Source of the DNA: Halonatronum saccharophilum DSM 13868 | Lineage (GTDB): Bacteria > Bacillota > Halanaerobiia > Halobacteroidales > Halobacteroidaceae | Assembly: GCF_000517025.1 (NCBI RefSeq) | Contig: NZ_KI912091.1 | Span: 255,017 to 308,137 of the forward strand | Reading direction: 5' to 3' | Length of the DNA: 53,121 nt | Part shown: positions 44,521-52,747 of the stretch, piece by piece | How positions within the stretch are numbered: position 1 is the stretch's first letter | Layout: each line of letters starts with the position of its first letter | Made by a program: the position numbers and the translations under genes | Notes under the pieces: generated by a model | What the model was told of the DNA's origin: nothing | Database searches by the model: none | The model's input: only the letters and a program-made list of their open reading frames with translations

Positions 44521-45684
44521 TTAAGATTTAAACTTTTCTATTGATGTATATAAGTTTTCTAAAGTATCAGACATATAAGTTGTAGAATCTAAGACCTCAT
44601 CCATAATTAATTTAATTCCATCAGTCATATTAGCAATTTCATCGCTTCCTGCAGCTAGTTCTTCTGTGGCAGCTGCTGATTGCTGAATTTGAGAAGTATT
44701 ATCTTGAATTGCTTTTAGTATATTACTGAAATTGCTATCAAGCTGTTTAATAATGGACTCTCCTTTTAGTGCTTCATCTCTTCCATTATTAGTTGCCTTT
44801 AGAGCTTGGCTAGTTTCTAATTTTATATCATTAATTAGGTTAGTTATCTTGCCTGTTGCACCAGTAGTTTCTTCAGCTAATTGTCTGATTTCATCAGCTA
44901 CAACAGCAAATCCTCTTCCATGTTCTCCTGCTCTAGCAGCTTCAATTGCTGCATTTAATGCTAATAGGTTTGTTTGATTTGCTATATTAGTAATAAGGTC
45001 TGCAATTTGATTTATTTGAACAGTTTTTTGATTGAGTTGTTCCATATGTGTTGCTGAATTCTCTGCTACTAATTTAATGTTTTCTATCTGTTTAATAGCT
45101 GTTTCAATATCCTTTTTACCATCTTGAGCAACTTGATTTGTATGCTCAGAGAAAGCACTAACCTCTTGATTACTAGCAGAAATCTCTTCTATACCACTAG
45201 ATATATTGTGGATAGTATCAATAGTTTGGGCGATTATTGAATTTCCTTCAGTAGATGCTTCTTTTAATAATTGAGCTGTCTCTTCAATATCTTCTGTTTC
45301 TTGAATTACTTCATTTAGATTATCTTGTAGATTTAAGATTAGTTTATTAAATGTGATATTTAAGTTATTAATATCAGAATCTTCAATTTTTAATTCTGTT
45401 AATTTTTTATCTTCATCAATAAATGTTTTTATAGTTGCTTTTAAATTAGTTATTGGTTTTACTAAATCCTGAATAAACCAACAGATTATGGCTACTAATA
45501 TTAGGTGTGTTAAAATTACTACGGCTATTATTTGAATTATTGTTTTAGTTGTTATTTCTTCTATAAAATTAGTTGTTACTAATAAAAAAGCAATAGATAT
45601 CAGAAGTAGTATTAATAAGTTTATTTTAATAAAAGCTTTATTTTTTAAAATAAATTTAAAGTGATTTTTTAAAAAAATTTTCAA
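44521..45684 (-). CDS. Methyl-accepting chemotaxis protein without a sensor domain
   Basis: The protein has 387 residues. Two membrane helices (about 21-39 and 47-69) are separated by only a few residues, so there is no extracytoplasmic ligand domain. A HAMP-like linker ([14 protein letters not shown]) follows, then the signalling coiled coil with the conserved hairpin tip [20 protein letters not shown] followed by [20 protein letters not shown]. The start is TTG, 7 bases after GGAGGTG. A cyclic-di-GMP riboswitch with its terminator lies directly upstream. It may sense a membrane or cytoplasmic signal. Confidence 0.9.
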   Translation of the reverse strand: MKIFLKNHFKFILKNKAFIKINLLILLLISIAFLLVTTNFIEEITTKTIIQIIAVVILTHLILVAIICWFIQDLVKPITNLKATIKTFIDEDKKLTELKIEDSDINNLNITFNKLILNLQDNLNEVIQETEDIEETAQLLKEASTEGNSIIAQTIDTIHNISSGIEEISASNQEVSAFSEHTNQVAQDGKKDIETAIKQIENIKLVAENSATHMEQLNQKTVQINQIADLITNIANQTNLLALNAAIEAARAGEHGRGFAVVADEIRQLAEETTGATGKITNLINDIKLETSQALKATNNGRDEALKGESIIKQLDSNFSNILKAIQDNTSQIQQSAAATEELAAGSDEIANMTDGIKLIMDEVLDSTTYMSDTLENLYTSIEKFKS

Positions 45685-45716
45685 GTATATTCACCTCCTT
45701 TATTTAATTATTTATA

Positions 45717-45762
45717 CCATTACTAAAAACCATAGTGTTGCCACTATGGTTTTTAGTAATGG
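45717..45762 (-). terminator. Expression-platform hairpin of the c-di-GMP riboswitch
   Basis: Twenty-one-base arms (CCATTACTAAAAACCATAGT, plus G, and its complement) with a four-base loop. Read on the minus strand, the inner part CCATAGTG/CACTATGG is followed by TTTTT, a terminator form, while the outer bases overlap the end of the aptamer. It could switch with aptamer folding. Confidence 0.8.
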
Positions 45763-45840
45763 CAACCTGGCAATCATAGATATTATATCTGTAGACCCAA
45801 TGGCTTTGCGTCCATACCTTTCGATATGTTTGCCTTTAAA
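45758..45840 (-). promoter_or_regulatory. Cyclic-di-GMP-I (GEMM) riboswitch
   Basis: On the minus strand the sequence contains AAAGGCAAAC, then GGACGCAAAGCC, then GGGTCTAC, and ends ATTGCCAGGTTGCC. These are the conserved blocks of the GEMM-I aptamer in the right order: the P1 strand, the GGACGCAAAGCC core and the tetraloop-receptor GCCAGGTTGCC. It lies upstream of the chemoreceptor and STAS-like genes and next to a terminator hairpin, so c-di-GMP should control their transcription. Confidence 0.92.
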
Positions 45841-46049
45841 TTTTTAATTGATTATTTTTAATGATATCGACTCGAATCGACATTTAGTTGTTGAAAAAAA
45901 GTAAGATGTAATAGGAAAATGTCGCCTATTATCTCTATTATAGCTATAATTTTTAAAAAAATCAAATAATAATATTAAAAATATATAGGTATTGTAGTTT
46001 TAGTTTGATAATCTAGAAATGTAGTTATATAATTTAAGGAGGTGGTAAA
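45841..46049. other. Intergenic region between the riboswitch and the decarboxylase remnant
   Basis: About 210 bases, AT-rich. Besides the possible minus-strand promoter it contains TCGACTCGAATCGACA, a short CG-containing symmetric motif, and TGTCGCC at about 45919. A good ribosome site (AAGGAGGTGG, about 46036-46045) precedes the broken gene that follows. Nothing else was recognised. Confidence 0.4.
45864..45886 (-). promoter_or_regulatory. Possible motility-type promoter for the riboswitch transcript
   Basis: On the minus strand GTCGATAT resembles the sigma-D (sigma-28) -10 element GCCGATAT. TAAA lies upstream but with 11 bases between, shorter than the usual 14-16. The implied start near 45857 is about 20 bases before the aptamer. 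Confidence 0.3.
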
Positions 46050-46760
46050 ATTTACAATGTAAAAAAAGGATTAAATGGAAAACTAAAAGAACTATTTTTA
46101 AGTACTGATGGTAATCAAAAGATTAGGGATAAGTTTTTAGGCTATTTAGAAGATTTGAATTGTATTATTGATAATCGTAAAGAAGAGAATAAAGCCTCCT
46201 TAAAAGGAGATAGCAGCAGAGATTATAGTCAAGCTATAAAAGAGGCTGTTATCCCTCAAAAGGGGATGGGGATTGAGAGTTTATTAGAAGAGATGGATTT
46301 TTTAGTGGCTGGCCATCTTTATTACAATGAAAACTTTATGTTAAATGCTTTGGCCCCAGCTAGTATTCCAAGCCTTTTAGGGTTTATGACTGCTGGATTA
46401 CTTAGCTGTAATGCTATTTGGGATGTGGCTTCACCTGCATAGGCAGAGGCTGAAATAAAGTCAGTTGCTATGATGGCTAGAATCTTTGGCTATAATCCTA
46501 AAAAGGCTGGTGGATATTTTACCTATGGTGGACAAGGTGGTATATTTAATGCTTTAAGAATAGGGGTGGAAAAGGTGCACCTAAGACTAATATAAAAGGT
46601 GTAAGTGGTGATACATATGCTATCTGTTCTGCTAGGGCTCATTTCTCTTTAAAGAAGGCTGTAGAGAATGGGATAGGAAAGAATAAGGTTATTTTAGTTA
46701 AGGCAAGCAGTGATAGCAGTATAAATATCAAAGGTTTTGAAGGAGAGTCTTTGAAGTTGA
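46050..46760 (+). pseudogene. Broken PLP-dependent (group II) decarboxylase
   Basis: Translating in order gives YNVKKGLNGKLKELFLSTDG, then HLYYNENFMLNALAPASIPS, AGGYFTYGGQGGIFNALRIG and DTYAICSARAHFSLKKAVEN. These parts resemble the N-terminal half of group II pyridoxal-phosphate decarboxylases (glutamate/tyrosine decarboxylase superfamily), including the glycine-rich cofactor loop and the conserved His. Damage: the ribosome site leads to ATT instead of ATG, an in-frame TAG at 46440-46442, a frameshift near 46572, and loss of the 3' half, including the PLP lysine, before the LysR gene. Family membership is moderately sure; the substrate is unknown. Confidence 0.75.
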
Positions 46761-46784
46761 AATTGCATATAGATAGAAAATTAA

Positions 46785-47708
46785 TTATTTACAGAATATA
46801 CTTTCATTCTGGATTGTTAAGTAGGTTATGAATTTATTGATTATATTTGGGTTTTCAATCTTCTTTTTATATATTAAATTAAGGTCTATTTCTAAGTTTT
46901 CTAGGTATTCTTCCTTTAAATTAAGTAGTTCAATCTCGCCTTGGTGAAGTTCTTTCTTTACTGCTGAATAACTTAAGAGTGATATACCCAGATTAGCTTC
47001 TACAGCAGATTTTATTGCAGTTATGCTCCCCATCTCTGCTTTAATATTCAAATCTCCAATCTTCAAATTATTATCTTCTAGAAATTCATTGAATTTACGT
47101 CTTATATTAAAATCATCATTAAGGAGTATTAGAGGTAGTCTTTTTAATTTGGATATAGATATTTCTTTCTGATAATTTTTGTAACTAGAGGTTATAAAGC
47201 ATAAGCTATCAGTCATAATCTTCTTACTTGTCAAATCAAGTCCTTTTGGTATACTATCTTCGATAAATCCAATATCCACTTCTCCTTTAGAGACCTTATC
47301 TGTTATATTTTGACTATTATCAACTTTCAAATCAATGTTTACCTTGGGGTGTTTATCCTTAAAGGTCCAAATAGCACAAGGGATTAAGTAATCACCAGGG
47401 GTTATACTTGCTCCTATTTTCAGACTGAGATCTTTGAGGTTAAGAGAGTTATCGATCTCTAATTCTAGTTCACTATGGAGGTTTAGTATCTTTTTTGCGT
47501 ATTGGTAGACGATTTCTCCTCTTGAAGTTAGTTTAACCCCTTGGTTACTTCTTTGAAATAGTTTGGTACCATAGTAATCTTCCATAGATTGAATATGTTT
47601 ACTGATAGCTGGCTGGCTTAAGTATAATAGTTTAGCAGCCTTAGAGAAGCTCTTAACTCTAGTTACAGTAATAAAGACTTCAAATTGATATATCTTAATG
47701 TGAATCAT
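46785..47708 (-). CDS. LysR-family transcriptional regulator
   Basis: The protein has 307 residues. The N-terminal winged helix-turn-helix (YQFEVFITVTRVKSFSKAAK followed by LLYLSQPAISKHIQSMEDYY) is typical. The C-terminal periplasmic-binding-like effector domain spans residues about 90-295. It is transcribed away from the sulfur-transport genes with 153 bases between starts, so by the usual LysR arrangement it probably regulates them. That region contains short AT-rich symmetric stretches but no certain LysR box was defined. The downstream end abuts the decarboxylase remnant. Confidence 0.92.
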   Translation of the reverse strand: MIHIKIYQFEVFITVTRVKSFSKAAKLLYLSQPAISKHIQSMEDYYGTKLFQRSNQGVKLTSRGEIVYQYAKKILNLHSELELEIDNSLNLKDLSLKIGASITPGDYLIPCAIWTFKDKHPKVNIDLKVDNSQNITDKVSKGEVDIGFIEDSIPKGLDLTSKKIMTDSLCFITSSYKNYQKEISISKLKRLPLILLNDDFNIRRKFNEFLEDNNLKIGDLNIKAEMGSITAIKSAVEANLGISLLSYSAVKKELHQGEIELLNLKEEYLENLEIDLNLIYKKKIENPNIINKFITYLTIQNESIFCK

Positions 47709-47861
47709 CTCCTTTGCTTGTAGAGGTGTTTTAAGTATGATAAAATATAATCAACTTCTTTGCTTTTATAGACTTATTATTTACCTGTTGTCTCTATTAA
47801 ATCAGAGGAATTTTATTTTTGCAAGGATTTAATCTTAAAATATTAGAAAGAAGGGGTCTAG

Positions 47862-48467
47862 ATGAAAAGTTTCGGTATTGATTCTTGGGATAAAGGGCTA
47901 CTTCTTTTATGTATTATGGCTTTATTTATATTTATTTTTAATACAGAGATTAGTATAGTGTTATTATTAGGGTTAGCAGTTGGGTTTGTTATACAAAGGA
48001 GTAACTTCTGTTTCTCTAATGGGATAATGAACTTCTTTTTATTTAAGGATACTAAATTGATAAAAGCAATAATAATTCTAATCGGGATATCTACGTTAGG
48101 CTTTAGTATTTATCAATATAGTCTAGCATCGGGTTTAAGTGAAAGTTCTTTAAATATATCTCCTTTTGGGTTATATACGGTTATCGGTGGTTTAATATTT
48201 GGAATTGGAATGGCTTTGGCTGGTGGATGTGCTAGTGGGATATTAGTAAGAATAGGTGAAGGTTCTAGTGTATTTATTATAGCTTTAATAGGTTTAATTA
48301 TAGGTAGTAATTTAGGTTTTCAGCATTTGAGTTGGTGGCAAGAAAGATTTGGTAGAGAGGCTGCTTTCTTTCCTATTAGTTTTGGTTGGATTGGAGCTAT
48401 GGTAATACAATTTTCTATATTATTTATAGCTTATTATATTTTAAATGACTTAGATAAGCAACAGTAG
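47862..48467 (+). CDS. YeeE/YedE-family sulfur-compound transporter, first part
   Basis: The protein has 201 residues with about five membrane segments. FVIQRSNFCFSNGIMNFFLF and GIGMALAGGCASGILVRIGE carry the conserved Cys-containing motifs of the YeeE/YedE (DUF395) family; YeeE imports thiosulfate. The length is about half of the full transporter, and a second YeeE/YedE gene lies 260 bases downstream, so the two may form one transporter. The GTCTAGATG start follows GAAGGGG. Divergent from the LysR gene. Confidence 0.88.
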   Translation: MKSFGIDSWDKGLLLLCIMALFIFIFNTEISIVLLLGLAVGFVIQRSNFCFSNGIMNFFLFKDTKLIKAIIILIGISTLGFSIYQYSLASGLSESSLNISPFGLYTVIGGLIFGIGMALAGGCASGILVRIGEGSSVFIIALIGLIIGSNLGFQHLSWWQERFGREAAFFPISFGWIGAMVIQFSILFIAYYILNDLDKQQ

Positions 48468-48482
48468 AGAGGGGGAGATAGG

Positions 48483-48707
48483 GTGAAGGAGATAAGGTTA
48501 GACTTAGTTGGAGAGATTTGCCCGATTCCTTTATTGAAGGTTAGAGAGAGGCTTTCTAAGCTAAAAAAGGGCCAAAGGTTAATTATCTTAACTGATCAGA
48601 CGGTGGCTATTAGAAATATTATGGATTTATTAGAAGAAAAGGGTTATGATTTTGAGGTTGAAGAGCCTAAGTTAGGTATTTGGCAGATTGATGCAGTTAA
48701 AGGATAG
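48483..48707 (+). CDS. TusA-like sulfurtransferase
   Basis: The protein has 74 residues and is cytoplasmic. The motif GEICPIPLLKVRERL carries the CPxP active cysteine of the TusA/SirA/YedF family, which accepts and passes on persulfide sulfur. The GTG start follows AGGGGGAGA. It lies between two YeeE/YedE genes, so it likely takes sulfur from the imported compound, as proposed for TusA-like TsuB with TsuA. Confidence 0.92.
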   Translation: MKEIRLDLVGEICPIPLLKVRERLSKLKKGQRLIILTDQTVAIRNIMDLLEEKGYDFEVEEPKLGIWQIDAVKG

Positions 48708-48726
48708 GGTTAGAAAGGGTGGGTAG

Positions 48727-49164
48727 ATGAAATTATCTACTAAGAAGTCTGTATTAACAAGTCGGTGGTCATATTGGGTAGGGGCTCTATTGTTGGCTCT
48801 TTTAAATATTAGTATACTCTTCTTCACAGAAGATTTTTGGGGAATAACAGAATCCTTTATACTACTAAACTTTAGCTTTTCTAAGGGATTGGTATTAAAT
48901 CTAGGAGTTATCCTAGGTTCCTTTATATCTATTTATTTAGTTGGTGGATTTAGGCTACGAGGTATATCTAAAGGGAAAAGATCTATTTATATTTTCTGTG
49001 GTGGTATCTTAATGGGCTATGGTGCTAGAATAGCAGGTGGTTGTAATATAGGAGCTATGGTCAATGGCACCTCATCTCTTTCGATGCATGGATGGTTTTT
49101 TCTGATTTCGACCTTTTTGGGTGTTAAAATTGGAACAATTCTTATAAAAAAGTTCATATATTGA
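48727..49164 (+). CDS. YeeE/YedE-family sulfur-compound transporter, second part
   Basis: The protein has 145 residues with about four membrane segments. GYGARIAGGCNIGAMVNGTS is the GGC motif of the family and corresponds to the second half of YeeE. With the first part upstream it would give a roughly nine-helix transporter split into two chains. The start follows AAAGGGTGGG. It is the last gene of this transcript. Confidence 0.85.
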   Translation: MKLSTKKSVLTSRWSYWVGALLLALLNISILFFTEDFWGITESFILLNFSFSKGLVLNLGVILGSFISIYLVGGFRLRGISKGKRSIYIFCGGILMGYGARIAGGCNIGAMVNGTSSLSMHGWFFLISTFLGVKIGTILIKKFIY

Positions 49165-49165
49165 T

Positions 49166-49210
49166 AAATTATAGTCCCATATACCTTTTGGTTATGGGGC
49201 TATAATTTTT
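49166..49210 (+). terminator. Terminator after the sulfur-transport genes
   Basis: AAATTATAGTCCCATA pairs with TATGGGGCTATAATTT with one G-T pair, loop of about nine bases, followed by T residues. Confidence 0.85.
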
Positions 49211-49248
49211 AGGAATAGCAAAGTGATAGGAAAGAGGTGTTGGCCCTA

Positions 49249-49338
49249 GAAGTTAGTTATTAAGAGAGTAATACTTTTTATTTTAGGTTGTGAAAGTTTG
49301 GACATTCACACCCTATACTAATTAATAACTAATAACAA
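49249..49338. repeat. Inverted repeat before the Tat substrate gene
   Basis: GAAGTTAGTTATTAA and TTAATAACTAATAAC are near reverse complements about 60 bases apart. The spacer includes TTGTGAA...TTCACACC, a small nested stem. It uses the same CTAATAACT-type words as other intergenic elements here. Confidence 0.5.
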
Positions 49339-49353
49339 GTGGAGGTGCCTAAT

Positions 49354-50025
49354 ATGGTAGAGAAAAGAGATAACTTAAATAATGAAAAGAACAACATTTC
49401 TAGAAGAGGATTTTTAGTTGGAGCAGGAGGTTTTGCCCTTGGAGCAGTTACAACTGGGATGGGGTTAAATTTATTAAAGTTTGATAAGAAACAAGAGGTA
49501 TCAGTTTCTCAAAGACCTGAAGTACCAGTTGAATATAAGAGATTAGATTCTGAAGAGTTAAGAAGAAGAGGGTATGAAGAGTACTCTAATGGTGGGTGTA
49601 TGTATGGGGCTGTTGCAGCTTTAGTTAAGGCTACAGAGGAGAAGACAGGTCAATCTACTGCTTTACCTTTAGGTATGTTTAGATATGGTGGTGGTGGAGT
49701 TGCAGGAAGCGGAAGTTTATGTGGTTCTTTAAATGGTGCTGCTGCTTTTATTAATTTGGTTTCTGAAGATCATAATAGAATAATAAATGAATTATTGGAT
49801 TGGTATAAGGAGTATCAATTCCCAAATCAAAAGCATGATGCTTATGCTGATTTTACTGGTCAGGTTCAAACTGTAGCTCACTCTAATTTGTGTTCAGATT
49901 CAGTTATGAAATGGGTAGAAGAGAGTGGCTATTATTTTGGAAGTCCAGAGCAGAGAAACCGTTGTGCTAAGCTTACTGGAGATGTAGCGGCTAAGACAGT
50001 TGAATTGCTAAATAAGAATTTATAG
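49354..50025 (+). CDS. Tat-exported C_GCAxxG_C_C-type cysteine protein
   Basis: The protein has 223 residues. The N-terminus has a twin-arginine signal (SRRGFLVGAGGFALG, Arg17 and Arg18). The mature part has four spaced cysteines (82, 123, 180, 204) in GGCMYGAVAAL, GSGSLCGSLNGAA, NLCSDSV and RNRCAKLTGDVAAKTVELL, the pattern of C_GCAxxG_C_C-type redox proteins related to split-Soret proteins. Export by Tat suggests a folded, cofactor-containing protein. The ATG at 49354 is preferred to an upstream GTG because GGAGGTG then lies 6 bases before it. It is followed by tatA and tatC. Confidence 0.82.
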   Translation: MVEKRDNLNNEKNNISRRGFLVGAGGFALGAVTTGMGLNLLKFDKKQEVSVSQRPEVPVEYKRLDSEELRRRGYEEYSNGGCMYGAVAALVKATEEKTGQSTALPLGMFRYGGGGVAGSGSLCGSLNGAAAFINLVSEDHNRIINELLDWYKEYQFPNQKHDAYADFTGQVQTVAHSNLCSDSVMKWVEESGYYFGSPEQRNRCAKLTGDVAAKTVELLNKNL

Positions 50026-50058
50026 AAGATAATTAGCAGATTAAAGGGAGGTGCATCT

Positions 50059-50223
50059 ATGTTTGGTTTAGGACCTACAGAGTTAATCTTAATTTTAGTA
50101 ATTGCCTTAGTAATCTTTGGTCCAAGTAAATTACCTGAGATTGGCAAGTCTATTGGAGATGGGATTAGAGAATTTAAAAAAGCAACTGATATAAACTCTA
50201 AGAATGAAGATAAAAAGGATTAG
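50059..50223 (+). CDS. tatA: Sec-independent translocase protein TatA
   Basis: A short gene of 54 residues: [20 protein letters not shown] followed by [20 protein letters not shown]. It has one membrane helix, the FGP hinge and an amphipathic helix, all diagnostic of TatA/TatE. TatA oligomers form the transport path for folded proteins. AGGGAGGTG is 6 bases upstream. It lies between its probable substrate gene and tatC. Confidence 0.96.
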   Translation: MFGLGPTELILILVIALVIFGPSKLPEIGKSIGDGIREFKKATDINSKNEDKKD

Positions 50224-50256
50224 ATATAGATATTTGATATAGAAGGTGGGATATTA

Positions 50257-50949
50257 ATGTCTAATTTGGAGATGAATTTAGTAGGTCATTTAACAGAGCT
50301 TAGAAGAAGGGTTTTAATATCCCTTATTTCTACAGCTTTATTAGCAATAGTAGGGTATATGAGAGCTACAGAGATAATTGAAGTTTTAGCTAGTTTAACA
50401 GAAGGTGAATTGATCTACTTAACTCCAACAGAGGCCTTCTTTACTGAGATCAAGATTGCTTTTATCGTTGGTCTATTATTGGCGTTACCTATAATACTTT
50501 ATCAATTCTGGGCTTTCGTTATTCCAGCACTTAAAGGGGAAGAGAAGAAGTATATCAAAGTCTTAGTACCATTATCTTATATCTTCTTCATACTTGGTGT
50601 AGCCTTTGCTTATTTTATAGTGTTACCTTTTGGAGTCAGATTTTTTTTAGGATTTAGTAATGATAGTTTAAAGGCGATGTTTTCTTTGAGTAATTATATA
50701 TCCTTTATAATTAGTTTGCTAATCCCCTTTGGATTGGTCTTTGAACTTCCTTTGTTGGTAATATTATTAGTGAAACTTAAATTAATCACTCATAGGTTCT
50801 TAACTAAAAATAGAAGATATGTTATTGTCTTGATCTTTATTTTTGGAGTTTTATTGACTCCCCCGGATATAGTATCGCAGACGATGATTGCTTTGCCTTT
50901 GATTTTCTTATACGAGGTTAGTATTATAATTGCTAGAATTATAGATTAG
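50257..50949 (+). CDS. tatC: Sec-independent translocase protein TatC
   Basis: The protein has 230 residues and six predicted membrane helices. The N-terminal LVGHLTELRRRVLISLI is the TatC signature that recognises twin-arginine signals, followed by YLTPTEAFFTEIKIAFIVGL and QFWAFVIPALKGEEKKY. With TatA it makes a minimal TatAC system; no tatB is seen, as is usual in Firmicutes. The gene begins 33 bases after tatA. Confidence 0.97.
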   Translation: MSNLEMNLVGHLTELRRRVLISLISTALLAIVGYMRATEIIEVLASLTEGELIYLTPTEAFFTEIKIAFIVGLLLALPIILYQFWAFVIPALKGEEKKYIKVLVPLSYIFFILGVAFAYFIVLPFGVRFFLGFSNDSLKAMFSLSNYISFIISLLIPFGLVFELPLLVILLVKLKLITHRFLTKNRRYVIVLIFIFGVLLTPPDIVSQTMIALPLIFLYEVSIIIARIID

Positions 50950-50976
50950 ATTAAAAATTAGGGAGGAATAATTAAA

Positions 50977-51312
50977 ATGAAAAAATTTATTGTAATAGGT
51001 GCAATATTTTTATTGGCTTTAGCTTTGATTGGTTGTAGAGCAGAAGAGGCTTCTTTTGAGGATGGAATTTATCTAGGTAGTGGAAGAGGTCATCAAGGTG
51101 ATATTGAGGTTGAAGTGGTTGTTGGTGATGGAAGTATCAGTGAGGTTAATGTTTTATCTCATAATGATACTGCAGGTATAGCTGATGGTGCTATCGAGGG
51201 AATATCTGATGCTATCATTGAAGGGCAATCAGTTGAGGTTGATGCAGTTAGTGGTGCTACAAATACAAGTAATGGAATAATAGATGCAGTTAAAGATGCA
51301 TTAGCTAAGTAA
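50977..51312 (+). CDS. FMN-binding domain lipoprotein
   Basis: The protein has 111 residues. The lipobox ALIGC ends the signal peptide (Cys20). The mature part is an FMN-binding domain: GIYLGSGRGHQGDIEVEVVV and VDAVSGATNTSNGI. The segment DAVSGAT (89-95) fits the consensus for covalent FMN attachment by ApbE, with Thr95 as acceptor. It could pass electrons on the outer face of the membrane, perhaps to the Tat-exported cysteine protein upstream (inference). The downstream terminator has been split by an insertion sequence. Confidence 0.88.
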   Translation: MKKFIVIGAIFLLALALIGCRAEEASFEDGIYLGSGRGHQGDIEVEVVVGDGSISEVNVLSHNDTAGIADGAIEGISDAIIEGQSVEVDAVSGATNTSNGIIDAVKDALAK

Positions 51313-51418
51313 ATATTCAGGGCCAACGTTGCTATTTTTTATAGTGATGTAATCTTCCCCCTATTTGTTAGACAGTGAGTTAAGGTGTATAATAAAGTTA
51401 TTCAAAGGGGGAATACAC

Positions 51419-51721
51419 ATGAGCAAACCTAAAATAAAACGTGATGAACAATTTAAACGTGATGCTGTTGAATTAAGTCTTAAATCTGATAAAAATTGTA
51501 AAGATATTGCTGAAGATTTAGGTGTTAGTTATAATGCACTAATTAGATGGCGTAAAGAGTATAGAGACAAGGGTAATTTAGCTTTCCCAGGCAATGGTAA
51601 ACAAAATCTTTCTCCTGAAGAACAAGAGATTATAAAACTAAAAAAAGAACTAAAAATTGCAAAAGAAGAACGCGACATTTTAAAAAAGGCGGTAAGCATC
51701 TTCTCGAAGAAACCACAGTAA
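51419..51721 (+). CDS. IS3-family transposase OrfA
   Basis: The protein has 100 residues. A helix-turn-helix ([20 protein letters not shown]) binds the IS ends, and a leucine-zipper-like helix ([20 protein letters not shown]) allows dimer formation. AAGGGGG precedes the ATG. Near its end is A-AAA-AAG (51682-51688), a typical -1 slippery site. Slippage continues into orfB ([14 protein letters not shown]) to make the OrfAB transposase. Confidence 0.92.
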   Translation: MSKPKIKRDEQFKRDAVELSLKSDKNCKDIAEDLGVSYNALIRWRKEYRDKGNLAFPGNGKQNLSPEEQEIIKLKKELKIAKEERDILKKAVSIFSKKPQ

Positions 51722-52596
51722 AATATGGTTTTATCCGAGATCACAGCAATGAATTTGCTGTGGAGAGGATGTGTAAAGTTTTAGAAGTATCTCGGTCAGG
51801 ATATTACAAATGGTTAAAAAGAAAACCAAGTAAAAGAGAAGAAGAAAATGAAACTTTAAAATTTAAGGTAGCTCAAATATATTGGCAGAGCCGTGGGACT
51901 TATGGTAGCCCTAGAATCTACAAACAGCTTAAGAAAGAAGGCATTATATGCAATAAAAAACGAGTAGAAAGATTAATGAAAGTATTAGGATTAAAAGCTA
52001 TACAAAAGCGTAAATTCAAAAGTTACAACAAATTCTAATCATAACCTGCCAATAAAAAGATAATATTCTTAACCGAGAATTTTGATGTATCTCAAAAAAA
52101 TAAAGTCTGGGTCTCAGACATCACATATATTCCTACTCAGGAAGGTTGGCTTTACCTTGCTGTCATAATAGATCTATATTCTCGTAAAGTTGTTGGTTGG
52201 TCAATGGATAGCACAATGAAAAAGAATCTTGTAATAAATGCTCTTAATATGGCTCTAAACAATCGCCAAGTCTCAAGAGGACTTATATTTCATTCAGATC
52301 GAGGAAGTCAGTACGCTAGTATAGAATTTCAAGAACTATTAATTGAAAATGGATTTAAATCATCAATGAGTCGTAAGGGTAATTGCTGGGATAATGCAGT
52401 GTCAGAAAGCTTTTTTGGAACATTGAAAACAGAATTAATTCATCATAATAACTATATAACAAGAGCTCAAGCAAGAAGAGATATATTTGAATATATTGAA
52501 GTCTTTTACAATAGATTTAGAATGCACTCGACTTTAAATTATAAAAGTCCAGAAAAATACGAAAACGAGAGAAAAGCCACTAAACTTAGTGTCTAA
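51688..52596 (+). pseudogene. IS3-family transposase OrfB, disrupted
   Basis: The integrase catalytic domain has all three acidic residues: [17 protein letters not shown] and [14 protein letters not shown]. However, between about 52028 and 52056 the reading frame is lost: TAA at 52036 and 52042 interrupt it, while the expected NSNHNLPIK segment lies in the neighbouring frame, and the original frame resumes at ILTEN-like residues before [13 protein letters not shown]. Two small compensating indels explain this. Sequencing error cannot be excluded. Confidence 0.8.
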
Positions 52597-52747
52597 TTTA
52601 ATGGGGGAACCTCAATGTTGGCCCTTCTCTTATCAAATTTAAGTTTTAGTTTCATGTTAGTCATTGGTCTTTAATATTATATAAAGAGGAATATACTATT
52701 ATTTTTTTCGAATACACCTTATCTTAGATTAAAAAGAGGAGGCATCT

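Larger units (their letters stand above)
51345..52614 (+). mobile_element. IS3-family (IS150-like) insertion sequence, degraded
   Basis: About 1.27 kb. The ends both begin TGA when read inward and share TTCCCCC and TTAGACA (left TTCCCCCTATTTGTTAGACA, right TTCCCCCATTAAATTAGACA), although the left end has a five-base difference. It contains orfA and orfB in the usual overlapping arrangement with a slippery run. No clear target duplication was identified, so the exact boundaries are approximate. The transposase is broken, so the copy is probably not autonomous. Confidence 0.85.
51319..52625 (+). terminator. Terminator hairpin interrupted by an insertion sequence
   Basis: AGGGCCAACGTTG (51319-51331) and CAATGTTGGCCCT (52613-52625) are reverse complements at 12 of 13 positions and flank the IS on both sides. 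Followed by TCTCTTAT, they look like the two arms of the former terminator of the FMN-lipoprotein gene. Confidence 0.6.

Noticed and set aside
44732-44977. 81-codon plus-strand open frame inside the chemoreceptor gene
   Set aside because: It is antisense to the conserved signalling tip and has no independent support.
45864-45886. Confident sigma-D promoter for the chemoreceptor
   Set aside because: The -10 element fits, but the spacing to TAAA is 11 rather than about 15 bases, so it is kept only as a low-confidence site.
46155-46442. Intact 95-residue hypothetical gene
   Set aside because: Similarity to group II decarboxylases continues upstream to the ribosome site and downstream past the TAG, so it is a fragment of a pseudogene.
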